A stretch of 53,411 nt of DNA, taken from Syntrophaceae bacterium UBA6255 (GTDB taxonomy: Bacteria > Desulfobacterota > Syntrophia > Syntrophales > Smithellaceae). The DNA lies in NCBI GenBank assembly GCA_002441205.1, contig DJVN01000133.1, positions 3,900 through 57,310 on the forward strand, in the 5' to 3' direction. Numbering within the stretch: position 1 is the first letter of the stretch; the number at the start of each line of letters is the position of its first letter. The notes below the pieces were generated by a model. That model worked only from the letters and a program-made list of their open reading frames with translations. It was not told the DNA's origin and searched no databases. The position numbers were made by a program, and so were the translations under genes. This document shows positions 35,291 to 42,712 of the stretch, in pieces.

Positions 35291-36163
35291 ATGAAATCGA
35301 TCAATAAAACGATTGTGGAACATGGTGTAAAGATAGCGCATGAAATCAAAGCGAATGCACTGTTGGTTTGTGTCGACGTAATCAATGACCTAACCCTGAT
35401 CATTGATGAAATGAAAAAAGACATCGGTTTTATTATTGTTTCCCGCGAAGATGAGGAAATTTCCGAAGAGATGAAGAAAAATGCGCAGGTCTTGTACATC
35501 CCCAATGTCAATTTAACCCGTGTGGGGAAAATAAAAATTGCCATTGCCAAAGGGATCGTTCTGGGAATTTTGAAGAGAGGCGATAAGGTCGTTTGTTTGA
35601 GCGGTGTGCCGAAATTCGGTTATACCGACAGCATTTTTGTGATTGATGTGGGGAAAGAGTTTGAAATTTTAACATCAGATTTTATCAGTGATGTTCTTGA
35701 AAACGTCCGTCCGGAGGTGTTCAACGTTGTTTTGAATATCGCGCTGGAACTGGCCGCTCAGGGCAGGGAAAGCAGAAAGGTGGGAACAATATTTATATTG
35801 GGCGACGATGAAAAAGTCATGCAGTTGTCCCGTCAGATGATTATCAATCCGTTCTCCGGGTATTCAGAGGATCAGTTAAATATTCTGAATCCGGAACTGG
35901 AAGAAACCATCAAGGAACTTTCAGCGATTGACGGAGCATTTGTCGTCAAGGAAAACGGCGTGCTGGTAACCGCCGGAAGGCATCTCAGCGCCGCCTTGGA
36001 TAGTAAGGATTTTCCACCGGGGCTGGGCAGCCGTCACATTGCGGCCGCCGGTATTACAAGCTTAACCAAGGCTGTCGCCATCGTTATTTCCGAATCTTCG
36101 GGAAACGTGACTGTTTTCAAGAATGGTAAACTGTTTGTGACAATTGAAAAACCCGTGGAATAA
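35291..36163 (+). CDS. Diadenylate cyclase (DacZ-like, c-di-AMP synthase)
   Basis: 290 residues. The N-terminal ~130 residues form an alpha/beta domain resembling the C-terminal domain of pyruvate kinase (I-A-H-E-I-K-A-N-A-L-L-V, G-D-K-V-V-C-L-S-G-V-P). The C-terminal domain is a DisA_N-type diadenylate cyclase: D-G-A at 214-216, then G-V-L-V-T-A-G-R-H-L and G-L-G-S-R-H-I-A-A-A-G-I-T at 244-256, corresponding to the D-G-A and R-H-R signatures. The third residue of the latter is Ile, not Arg. This domain order is that of archaeal DacZ enzymes, which make c-di-AMP. There is no membrane segment as in CdaA, nor a DisA DNA-binding part. It has its own promoter and an AAGGTG site. Confidence 0.8.
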   Translation: MKSINKTIVEHGVKIAHEIKANALLVCVDVINDLTLIIDEMKKDIGFIIVSREDEEISEEMKKNAQVLYIPNVNLTRVGKIKIAIAKGIVLGILKRGDKVVCLSGVPKFGYTDSIFVIDVGKEFEILTSDFISDVLENVRPEVFNVVLNIALELAAQGRESRKVGTIFILGDDEKVMQLSRQMIINPFSGYSEDQLNILNPELEETIKELSAIDGAFVVKENGVLVTAGRHLSAALDSKDFPPGLGSRHIAAAGITSLTKAVAIVISESSGNVTVFKNGKLFVTIEKPVE

Positions 36164-36350
36164 TGACACTCGCTGACTATAGGAAGCGTAAGTTGTAGTG
36201 AGATTCTCTGAGAACGAGTCCCGATAAATTGAGACGAAGTTCGAAGAGCAAATCGAACTATCTAAGCCCGATTCATCGGGATTGGAAACTATCCCCTGAG
36301 TGAAACAATTGGGGATTTAGAACTTTAAATTAAATCATAGGGTATAGAAT
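36164..36350. repeat. Hairpin-rich intergenic element before clpB
   Basis: 187 bases with several nested inverted repeats: TCCCGAT (36219-36225) with ATCGGGA (36275-36281), AGTTCGA (36238-36244) with TCGAACT (36253-36259), CCCGA (36267-36271) with TCGGG (36276-36280), and ATCCCC (36291-36296) with GGGGAT (36311-36316). TCCCGAT can therefore pair either locally or at long range. It may be a dispersed palindromic repeat, a terminator of the upstream gene or a leader of clpB mRNA. No sigma-32 promoter was found in it. Confidence 0.5.
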
Positions 36351-38942
36351 ATGCGTTTTGATAAATTTACCTTAAAGGTACAGGAAGCTTTGCAGGAAGC
36401 TCAGTCGCTGGCCGGTTCGATGGAGCATCAGTCCATTGAACCGGAACATCTGCTCGTTTGTTTTTTGCGACAGGAAGACGGCATTGCCGGAGCTATGATC
36501 AACAAACTTAATGCCTCGCCTCAAAAGATTGAAAGAGAACTGGAAAGTTATCTGAAAAAACAGCCGAGTGTCGGAGGTGCCGGCGCCGGACAGGTTTATC
36601 TGGGAGGAAGGCTTAATAAAATATTTGATAAGGCGATGACCGAAGCGGCTCAACTCAAAGATGAATACGTCAGTGCTGAACATGTGCTGGTGGTTATTGC
36701 TGAAGAAAAGGAAGGCCAGGCCGGAAAAATCCTGCGTCAGGCCGGTGTGACCAAGGATAATATTTTCAAGGTTCTGAAGGATATTCGCGGTAATCAGCGC
36801 GTAACCGATCCGAATCCGGAGGGCAAGTATCAGGCGCTTGAACGATATGCCAGGGATTTCAACGAACTGGCGAAGAAAGGTTCTTTTGATCCGGTCATCG
36901 GACGCGATGAGGAAATCCGCCGCATTATGCAGGTACTTTCCCGCCGGACCAAGAACAATCCGGTATTGATCGGTGAGCCCGGGGTCGGCAAGACGGCCAT
37001 TGTCGAAGGTCTGGCGCAGCGTATTGTAAACGGCGACGTGCCTGAAAATCTGAAAAACAAACGTGTTGTCGGTTTGGATATCGGCGCCCTGGTGGCCGGC
37101 GCGAAATATCGCGGCGAGTTTGAGGAGCGTTTGAAAGCGGTATTGAAGGAAGTCATCAGCGCCGAAGGCGAGATCATTCTTTTTATCGATGAAATTCACA
37201 CCATGGTGGGCGCGGGCGCGGCCGAAGGTTCGGTGGACGCTTCCAATATGCTCAAGCCTGCTCTGGCCAGAGGCGAGCTGCGTTGCGTGGGTGCGACAAC
37301 GCTCAATGAATACCGCAAATATATCGAAAAGGACGCGGCTTTGGAGCGGCGTTTCCAGCCTGTGCTGGTCAAGGAACCGACTGTTGAAGATACGATTGCC
37401 ATCCTCCGGGGATTAAAAGAACGTTATGAGGTTCATCACGGTGTGCGGATAAAAGATTCCGCCATTATCTCTGCGGCAACGCTTTCACATCGTTATATCA
37501 CGGACCGTTTTCTGCCGGATAAGGCGGTTGACCTGATTGATGAATCGGCCTCCCGTCTCAGAATTGAATTAGACAGCATGCCTTCGGAGATTGATGCGAT
37601 TGACCGCAAAATGATTCAACTGAAGATAGAACTTCAGTCTCTGAAAAAAGATACGGATAAGACCGCCAAGGAAAGACGCGATAAGATTGAAAAAGAAATT
37701 GCTGAACTGAAGTTCAGCATGGATCAGATGAAAGTCCACTGGTCAGCGGAAAAGAATATCATCAAAAAAATTCAGACGATTAAAAGCCAGGTGGAAACTT
37801 TAAAAATAGAAGAGGCTAATGCCCAGCGAGAAGGCAATCTGGAGAAAGCAGCGGAAATTCGTTACGGGAAACTGGTTGCGCTGGATAATGAACTTCAGAA
37901 AGATCAGAAAAAACTGGAAGAAGTCCAGAAAAGCAATCCGATGCTCAAGGAAGAAGTGGATGCGGAGGACGTCGCGGAAGTTGTTTCCAACTGGACAGGC
38001 ATACCGTTGGCACGCATGATGGAAAGCGATGTGCAGAAGCTAATTCATATGGAAGAACGCTTGAAGCAGCGGGTCATCGGTCAGGATGAAGGCATCGCCG
38101 CCGTATCGGCCGCTTTACGCCGGGCGCGATCCGGGTTGCAGGATCCGAATCGTCCCATCGGCTCGTTTATCTTTCTGGGACCGACCGGTGTGGGTAAAAC
38201 GGAGCTGGCGCGGGCTCTGGCGGAATTCATGTTCGATAATGAACAGGCGATGATCCGTATTGATATGTCGGAGTACATGGAAAAGCACGCGGTGGCCCGT
38301 TTGATTGGCGCTCCGCCCGGTTATGTCGGGTATGATGAAGGCGGTTATCTGACCGAAGCCGTGCGCCGCAAACCTTACAGTGTTTTGCTTTTCGACGAAA
38401 TTGAAAAAGCGCATCCCGATGTTTTCAATATTTTATTGCAGATTCTGGATGACGGACGCTTAACTGATGGGCATGGTCGAACCGTTGATTTCAAGAATAC
38501 AATCGTCATCATGACATCCAACGTAGGCAGTCAGTGGATCCAGGATCCATCGATTGACGAGGAGGAAAAAAAGAACCGTTCGATGGAGGCGCTGCGGGCA
38601 ACCTTCAAACCGGAATTTCTAAACAGAATAGACGACATCATTATGTTCTCTGCGCTGAAGCTCGAAGACATTTATAAGATCGTTGATATTCAGATGAGCT
38701 TGATTGATAAACGTCTCAGCGAACGCAAGATGAGCGTTGAATTAACAGAAAAGGCGAAAAACTATATAGCCGGACAGGGGTACAGTCCGGTTTACGGTGC
38801 GCGGCCGCTGAAACGCTCACTGCAAAAACTGATTTTGGACCCGTTGGCCATGGAGATTCTTGTGGGTAAATTTGCCGAGGGAGATAAAATCCTGATTGAT
38901 TTATCCCAAAAAGGCGAAATAACTTTGACGAAAAAATCTTAA
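36351..38942 (+). CDS. clpB: ATP-dependent disaggregase ClpB
   Basis: 863-residue Hsp100 chaperone that, with DnaK, pulls polypeptides out of aggregates. Order: N-terminal Clp domain (1-145), AAA1 with Walker A G-E-P-G-V-G-K-T at 208-215, a coiled-coil M domain (about 405-525) that distinguishes ClpB from ClpA, and AAA2 with G-P-T-G-V-G-K-T near 608-615, then the C-terminal domain. There is no ClpP-binding loop of the I-G-F type. Full length. It is a typical heat-shock gene, and the sigma factor RpoH is encoded 5 kb away. DUF1844 and ispE genes follow closely. Confidence 0.97.
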   Translation: MRFDKFTLKVQEALQEAQSLAGSMEHQSIEPEHLLVCFLRQEDGIAGAMINKLNASPQKIERELESYLKKQPSVGGAGAGQVYLGGRLNKIFDKAMTEAAQLKDEYVSAEHVLVVIAEEKEGQAGKILRQAGVTKDNIFKVLKDIRGNQRVTDPNPEGKYQALERYARDFNELAKKGSFDPVIGRDEEIRRIMQVLSRRTKNNPVLIGEPGVGKTAIVEGLAQRIVNGDVPENLKNKRVVGLDIGALVAGAKYRGEFEERLKAVLKEVISAEGEIILFIDEIHTMVGAGAAEGSVDASNMLKPALARGELRCVGATTLNEYRKYIEKDAALERRFQPVLVKEPTVEDTIAILRGLKERYEVHHGVRIKDSAIISAATLSHRYITDRFLPDKAVDLIDESASRLRIELDSMPSEIDAIDRKMIQLKIELQSLKKDTDKTAKERRDKIEKEIAELKFSMDQMKVHWSAEKNIIKKIQTIKSQVETLKIEEANAQREGNLEKAAEIRYGKLVALDNELQKDQKKLEEVQKSNPMLKEEVDAEDVAEVVSNWTGIPLARMMESDVQKLIHMEERLKQRVIGQDEGIAAVSAALRRARSGLQDPNRPIGSFIFLGPTGVGKTELARALAEFMFDNEQAMIRIDMSEYMEKHAVARLIGAPPGYVGYDEGGYLTEAVRRKPYSVLLFDEIEKAHPDVFNILLQILDDGRLTDGHGRTVDFKNTIVIMTSNVGSQWIQDPSIDEEEKKNRSMEALRATFKPEFLNRIDDIIMFSALKLEDIYKIVDIQMSLIDKRLSERKMSVELTEKAKNYIAGQGYSPVYGARPLKRSLQKLILDPLAMEILVGKFAEGDKILIDLSQKGEITLTKKS

Positions 38943-38973
38943 ATATTCTTTACGTAAGGGGAGGAAGGAATCG

Positions 38974-39372
38974 ATGGAAGAGAAGAAAAAAGATTCTGGA
39001 TTTGTGGTAAAAGACAAACGTCATTTTGGAGAATCGGCTGAAGATAAGCCGCAGGAGGAAACAAAAATGGCGGCAACTGAAGAAAAAAAGGAAACAGCGG
39101 AACAGACTATGAACAATGAAGCTAATTATCCTCCCGTTAATTTCACTAATTTTGTTTTATCGTTGAGCACGTCGGCTTTATTTCATTTCGGAGATTTTGC
39201 GGAGGTTGAAGGTGCCAAGCCACAGAAGAATCTACAGGCCGCAAAGCAGACGATAGATATTCTGGATATGCTCCATGAGAAAACAAAAGGAAATCTTGAT
39301 AACAATGAAAGCAGTTTGATCCAGGGAGTTCTCTATGAATTGAAAATGCGTTACGTAAAAGAAAAGGTTTGA
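38974..39372 (+). CDS. DUF1844 protein
   Basis: 132 residues. A charged, low-complexity N-terminal half (Glu/Lys-rich, about 1-48) is followed by the DUF1844 core: F-V-L-S-L-S-T-S-A-L-F-H-F-G, then A-K-Q-T-I-D-I-L-D-M-L and L-I-Q-G-V-L-Y-E-L-K-M-R-Y. Members are small soluble proteins of unknown role, common in deltaproteobacteria. The start ATG follows AAGGGGAGGAAGG. The stop and the ispE start are one base apart, so the two are translated together. Confidence 0.85.
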   Translation: MEEKKKDSGFVVKDKRHFGESAEDKPQEETKMAATEEKKETAEQTMNNEANYPPVNFTNFVLSLSTSALFHFGDFAEVEGAKPQKNLQAAKQTIDILDMLHEKTKGNLDNNESSLIQGVLYELKMRYVKEKV

Positions 39373-39373
39373 A

Positions 39374-40213
39374 ATGCACTGGATCGCACCGGCTAAGGTC
39401 AATCTTTTCCTGCGCGTTTTACGAAAACGCACGGATGGTTATCACGATATTTTTTCTTTGATGCAGAAAATCTCTCTGCATGATGAACTGATTTTTTCTT
39501 CCCGCCCTAAAGGCATTGTTCTTCATTGTCCCGGAACGAATTTACCGGCCGACAAATCAAATCTGGTATTCCGTGCCGCAAAGGCCATTTTTGATTATTG
39601 CAATTATGTTCGTGGAATGGAAATTACTCTCATTAAAAGAATACCCATGACTGCCGGTCTGGGTGGAGGAAGTTCCGACGCAGCGACAACATTGATAGCT
39701 TTAAATAAAATCTGCTCTTTCAAATTAAAAAAGAGTGAATTGATTAAAATAGGATCAAAAATAGGGGCGGATGTCCCCTTTTTTATTTTTGGAAATGCGG
39801 CCTTAGCGACTGGAATAGGTGATAAACTAAAGCACTTGCGAAAGTTACCGCCATTAAACCTTCTTTTGATAAAACCAGGGTTCGAACTGTCCACAAAAAT
39901 GGTTTATAAAAATCTCAATTTAAGATTGACAAGTGGGAAAAATAATTATAGCATTCCGCGAATTTTGGATCTGAGCGACATAATTCAGGTATTGCATAAT
40001 GACTTGGAGTCAGTTTCAATGAAAATACATCCTGAATTGGCCGATTTGAAGAAGTTGTTGCTCAGCCACGGTGCGCTTGGCGCATTGATGTCGGGTAGCG
40101 GTCCCACAGTCTTTGGTCTTTTTAGGAACGGAAAAGAGGCAAGAAAAGCCCTGGAAGTTATAGCGAAAGAAGTTTCCGGTCAGTATAAGGTTTTTCTTGC
40201 CAAGTCTTTGTAA
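39374..40213 (+). CDS. ispE: 4-diphosphocytidyl-2-C-methyl-D-erythritol kinase
   Basis: 279-residue GHMP kinase of the non-mevalonate isoprenoid pathway; it phosphorylates the 2-hydroxyl of CDP-methylerythritol. Diagnostic motifs: A-P-A-K-V-N-L-F-L at the N-terminus, D-G-Y-H-D-I-F-S-L-M, the glycine-rich ATP loop P-M-T-A-G-L-G-G-G-S-S-D-A-A and G-A-D-V-P-F-F, with M-S-G-S-G-P-T near the C-terminus. Normal length. Starts one base after the DUF1844 stop. The order ispE, tRNA-Gln, prs, rplY, pth is a well-known conserved block. Confidence 0.95.
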   Translation: MHWIAPAKVNLFLRVLRKRTDGYHDIFSLMQKISLHDELIFSSRPKGIVLHCPGTNLPADKSNLVFRAAKAIFDYCNYVRGMEITLIKRIPMTAGLGGGSSDAATTLIALNKICSFKLKKSELIKIGSKIGADVPFFIFGNAALATGIGDKLKHLRKLPPLNLLLIKPGFELSTKMVYKNLNLRLTSGKNNYSIPRILDLSDIIQVLHNDLESVSMKIHPELADLKKLLLSHGALGALMSGSGPTVFGLFRNGKEARKALEVIAKEVSGQYKVFLAKSL

Positions 40214-40267
40214 TTATTCATCTTCCTTCTAAGATTGTGAACAAAACCCTTCATTGAATAAGTTTAT

Positions 40268-40342
40268 TGGGGCGTCGTCAAGCGGTAAGACACAGGATTT
40301 TGGTTCCTGCATTCGGAGGTTCGAATCCTCCCGCCCCAGCCA
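40268..40342 (+). tRNA. tRNA-Gln (UUG)
   Basis: 75-base cloverleaf. Acceptor stem TGGGGCG (40268-40274) with CGCCCCA (40332-40338). Anticodon stem CAGGA/TCCTG around loop TTTTGGT, giving anticodon TTG. T loop GGTTCGAATCC. The discriminator G and the 3' CCA are encoded. It lies between ispE and prs, the usual place for tRNA-Gln in this gene block. Confidence 0.97.
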
Positions 40343-40367
40343 GTAAAAATTGCGGAGAATTATTTAA

Positions 40368-41309
40368 ATGTTGGAAAGAATTAGGGTATTTTCCGGGAAT
40401 GCCAATAAGGAACTGGCTGAAAAAATTTGTGATGTGTTAGGTGTTTCTCTGGGTAAAGCCAATGTAACAACTTTCAGCGATGGAGAAACCCGTGTAGAAA
40501 TCGATGAAAATGTCAGAGGCATGGATGTTTTTATCATCCAGTCCACCTGTCCGCCTGTCAATGTCACGTTGATGGAACTGCTCATTATGATTGATGCGAT
40601 GAAAAGAGCTTCCGTGGACAGAATAACGGCGGTTGTTCCCTATTATGGATATGCCCGACAGGATAGAAAGGTGGCTTCCCGCGCACCTATCACGGCAAAA
40701 TTAGTGGCGGATTTAATTACTGCCGCCGGTGCCAACCGGGTTTTAGCCATGGATTTGCATGCGGGTCAGATTCAGGGATTTTTCAATATTCCCGTAGATA
40801 ATCTTTTTGCCAAACCGGTATTGCTGGAATACATGAAGAAAAATTACATGAATAATACGGTTATTGTTTCTCCCGATGCCGGTGGCGTTGAAAGAGCCAG
40901 ATCTTTCGGAAAAAGACTGGGAGCGTCTCTGGCAATTATTGATAAAAGAAGAGAAGGGCCGAACGAAGCTGAAGCAATGAATATTATAGGTGATGTAAAA
41001 GACAAAAGAGTCATTATTCTTGACGATATGATTGATACGGCAGGAACCGTTGTACAGGCCGCAAGCGCCATGAAGAAAGAGGGAGCCTTGGAAACTTCTG
41101 TTTGTTGCACGCATCCTGTATTGTCGGGGCCGGCTCTGGAGCGTATCGAAAATTCTGATATTAAAGAAGTTATTGTAACAGATACCATACCGCTTAGTGA
41201 TCGGGCGAAAAAATGTAAAAAAATAAAAGTTTTATCGGTATCCGGAATTTTAGGCGAGGCCGTGCGCCGTATTTATTACAATGATTCCGTAAGCTCATTA
41301 TTTATATAG
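40368..41309 (+). CDS. prs: Ribose-phosphate pyrophosphokinase
   Basis: 313-residue PRPP synthetase, which makes phosphoribosyl pyrophosphate from ribose 5-phosphate and ATP for nucleotide, histidine and tryptophan synthesis. Motifs: F-S-D-G-E-T near the N-terminus, Y-Y-G-Y-A-R-Q-D-R-K (ATP site), D-L-H-A-G-Q-I-Q-G-F-F and the PRPP loop D-D-M-I-D-T-A-G-T. Class I length. It follows the tRNA-Gln by 25 bases and precedes rplY by 17 bases. Confidence 0.97.
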   Translation: MLERIRVFSGNANKELAEKICDVLGVSLGKANVTTFSDGETRVEIDENVRGMDVFIIQSTCPPVNVTLMELLIMIDAMKRASVDRITAVVPYYGYARQDRKVASRAPITAKLVADLITAAGANRVLAMDLHAGQIQGFFNIPVDNLFAKPVLLEYMKKNYMNNTVIVSPDAGGVERARSFGKRLGASLAIIDKRREGPNEAEAMNIIGDVKDKRVIILDDMIDTAGTVVQAASAMKKEGALETSVCCTHPVLSGPALERIENSDIKEVIVTDTIPLSDRAKKCKKIKVLSVSGILGEAVRRIYYNDSVSSLFI

Positions 41310-41326
41310 TTATATAGGAGGAACAA

Positions 41327-42025
41327 ATGGAGGTAACAGATTTAGCGGCTCAAGTTCGTAAGGAACAAAAGAAAGGACCATCCCGCCGTTTAAGGGATAA
41401 GGGATTTGTGCCGGCTGTTTTTTACGGCCGCTCTGCTGAGAATATCCTGCTGGCAGTTAAGAATGATGAACTGATTAAATTAAAGAAAGACAAAAAAGAC
41501 CATGCTTTTATCAAACTGATCATTGATGATGGCGGAAATAAAAAAATCGAGAAGCTTTCATTAATCAAGGAACTACAGGTACAGCCTTTGACAGGAAAAC
41601 TTTATCATGCTGATTTTTATGAAGTGGATGAAAAACGCAAGATAACCATGGATGTATCGTTGCGTTTTGTCGGCAAGGCCATCGGCGTGGAAACCGGCGG
41701 TGAATTACAGCATTTAAAACGGGAAGTAAAGATTTCCTGTCTGCCGCTGGATCTTCCGGATCATATCGATGTGGATGTTACTAATTTGGCTATTGGCGAT
41801 TCGGTAAAAATCAGAGATTTAAAAGTTGCGGAAGGAATAACACTGTTGGACAGGCCGGATACGTCGGTTGCTTCTGTGGCAGTCATCAAGGTAGCTAAAG
41901 TTGAGGAACCTGCGAAAGAAGAAGCTGCGGCTGCTGAAGAAGGCGCTGCAGCAGCTGAAGGGGAAGCTCCGGCTGCTGCTTCGGCAGAAAAGGGGAAAGC
42001 TGCTCCATCAGAAAAGGGGAAGTAA
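41327..42025 (+). CDS. rplY: 50S ribosomal protein L25 (general stress protein CTC type)
   Basis: 232-residue L25/TL5/CTC protein that binds 5S rRNA. The N-terminal L25 domain (about 1-95: G-P-S-R-R-L-R-D-K-G-F-V-P-A-V-F-Y-G) and the C-terminal TL5 beta domain (about 100-185) are both present. A 45-residue Ala/Glu/Lys tail follows, ending in two E-K-G-K repeats. An AGGAGG lies seven bases before the ATG. Adjacent to pth as in many genomes. Confidence 0.95.
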   Translation: MEVTDLAAQVRKEQKKGPSRRLRDKGFVPAVFYGRSAENILLAVKNDELIKLKKDKKDHAFIKLIIDDGGNKKIEKLSLIKELQVQPLTGKLYHADFYEVDEKRKITMDVSLRFVGKAIGVETGGELQHLKREVKISCLPLDLPDHIDVDVTNLAIGDSVKIRDLKVAEGITLLDRPDTSVASVAVIKVAKVEEPAKEEAAAAEEGAAAAEGEAPAAASAEKGKAAPSEKGK

Positions 42026-42120
42026 TTTTACAGAAAAAACTTTTAATCGGGTGAGAACGGGTGCTTCTCTCGAATTTAAAGAAAATATTTTTCGGGAAAT
42101 TTGACGAGAAGGAGCAAGTC

Positions 42121-42696
42121 ATGAATCTGGTTATCGGTCTGGGTAATCCGGAGACCCGTTATAGATACACAAGGCACAACATCGGTTTTATGGTTTTGGA
42201 AGAAATTGCCGCCCGGTGGGAAGTTCCTTTAAAACAAAAAAGTTTTAATGCTCTTTGGAATAGGGGTAAAATAACCGGAAAGAATGTGCTGTTGGCAATG
42301 CCTCAAACATATATGAATTTGAGCGGAAACTCGGTCAGAGCCTTGCTCGCATTCTTTAAGGTGGATGTGGCTAATTTGATTGTAATTCATGATGATCTTG
42401 ATTTGCCGTTCGGTAAAATTCGACTCAAAGTCGGTGGAGGTGATGCCGGTCATAAGGGTTTGAAATCAATCATTGCCAGCCTAGGGTCTGCGGATTTTAT
42501 GCGTGTTAGAATGGGTATCGGAAAGCCTTCCGAGAAAACGCCGGTTGAAGATTATGTTTTACAAAAGTTTAACTCGGATGAATCAGCTCTGCTGGAACAA
42601 ATCATTCAATCCGCATCTGAAGCGACCGCTGATATCATTAAATCGGGTATGCAACAAGCTATGGCTAAATACCATACAAAAAATATAAGCATTTAA
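42121..42696 (+). CDS. pth: Peptidyl-tRNA hydrolase
   Basis: 191-residue hydrolase that recycles peptidyl-tRNAs released from stalled ribosomes. The N-terminus reads L-V-I-G-L-G-N-P, the catalytic His19 follows in R-H-N-I-G-F, and P-Q-T-Y-M-N-L-S-G and H-D-D-L-D-L-P-F-G-K are intact. The ATG at 42121 is chosen over one 20 codons upstream because AAGGAG lies six bases before it and it gives the family N-terminus. Confidence 0.96.
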   Translation: MNLVIGLGNPETRYRYTRHNIGFMVLEEIAARWEVPLKQKSFNALWNRGKITGKNVLLAMPQTYMNLSGNSVRALLAFFKVDVANLIVIHDDLDLPFGKIRLKVGGGDAGHKGLKSIIASLGSADFMRVRMGIGKPSEKTPVEDYVLQKFNSDESALLEQIIQSASEATADIIKSGMQQAMAKYHTKNISI

Positions 42697-42712
42697 AAGG
42701 AGGAAATAGTTA

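Noticed and set aside
36285..36350. Possible sigma-32 promoter before clpB
   Set aside because: GGAAA and a CCCC stretch are present, but only about four bases apart instead of the 11-16 needed.
36372..37199. 275-codon minus-strand frame inside clpB
   Set aside because: Shadow of the ClpB N-terminal and AAA1 domains.
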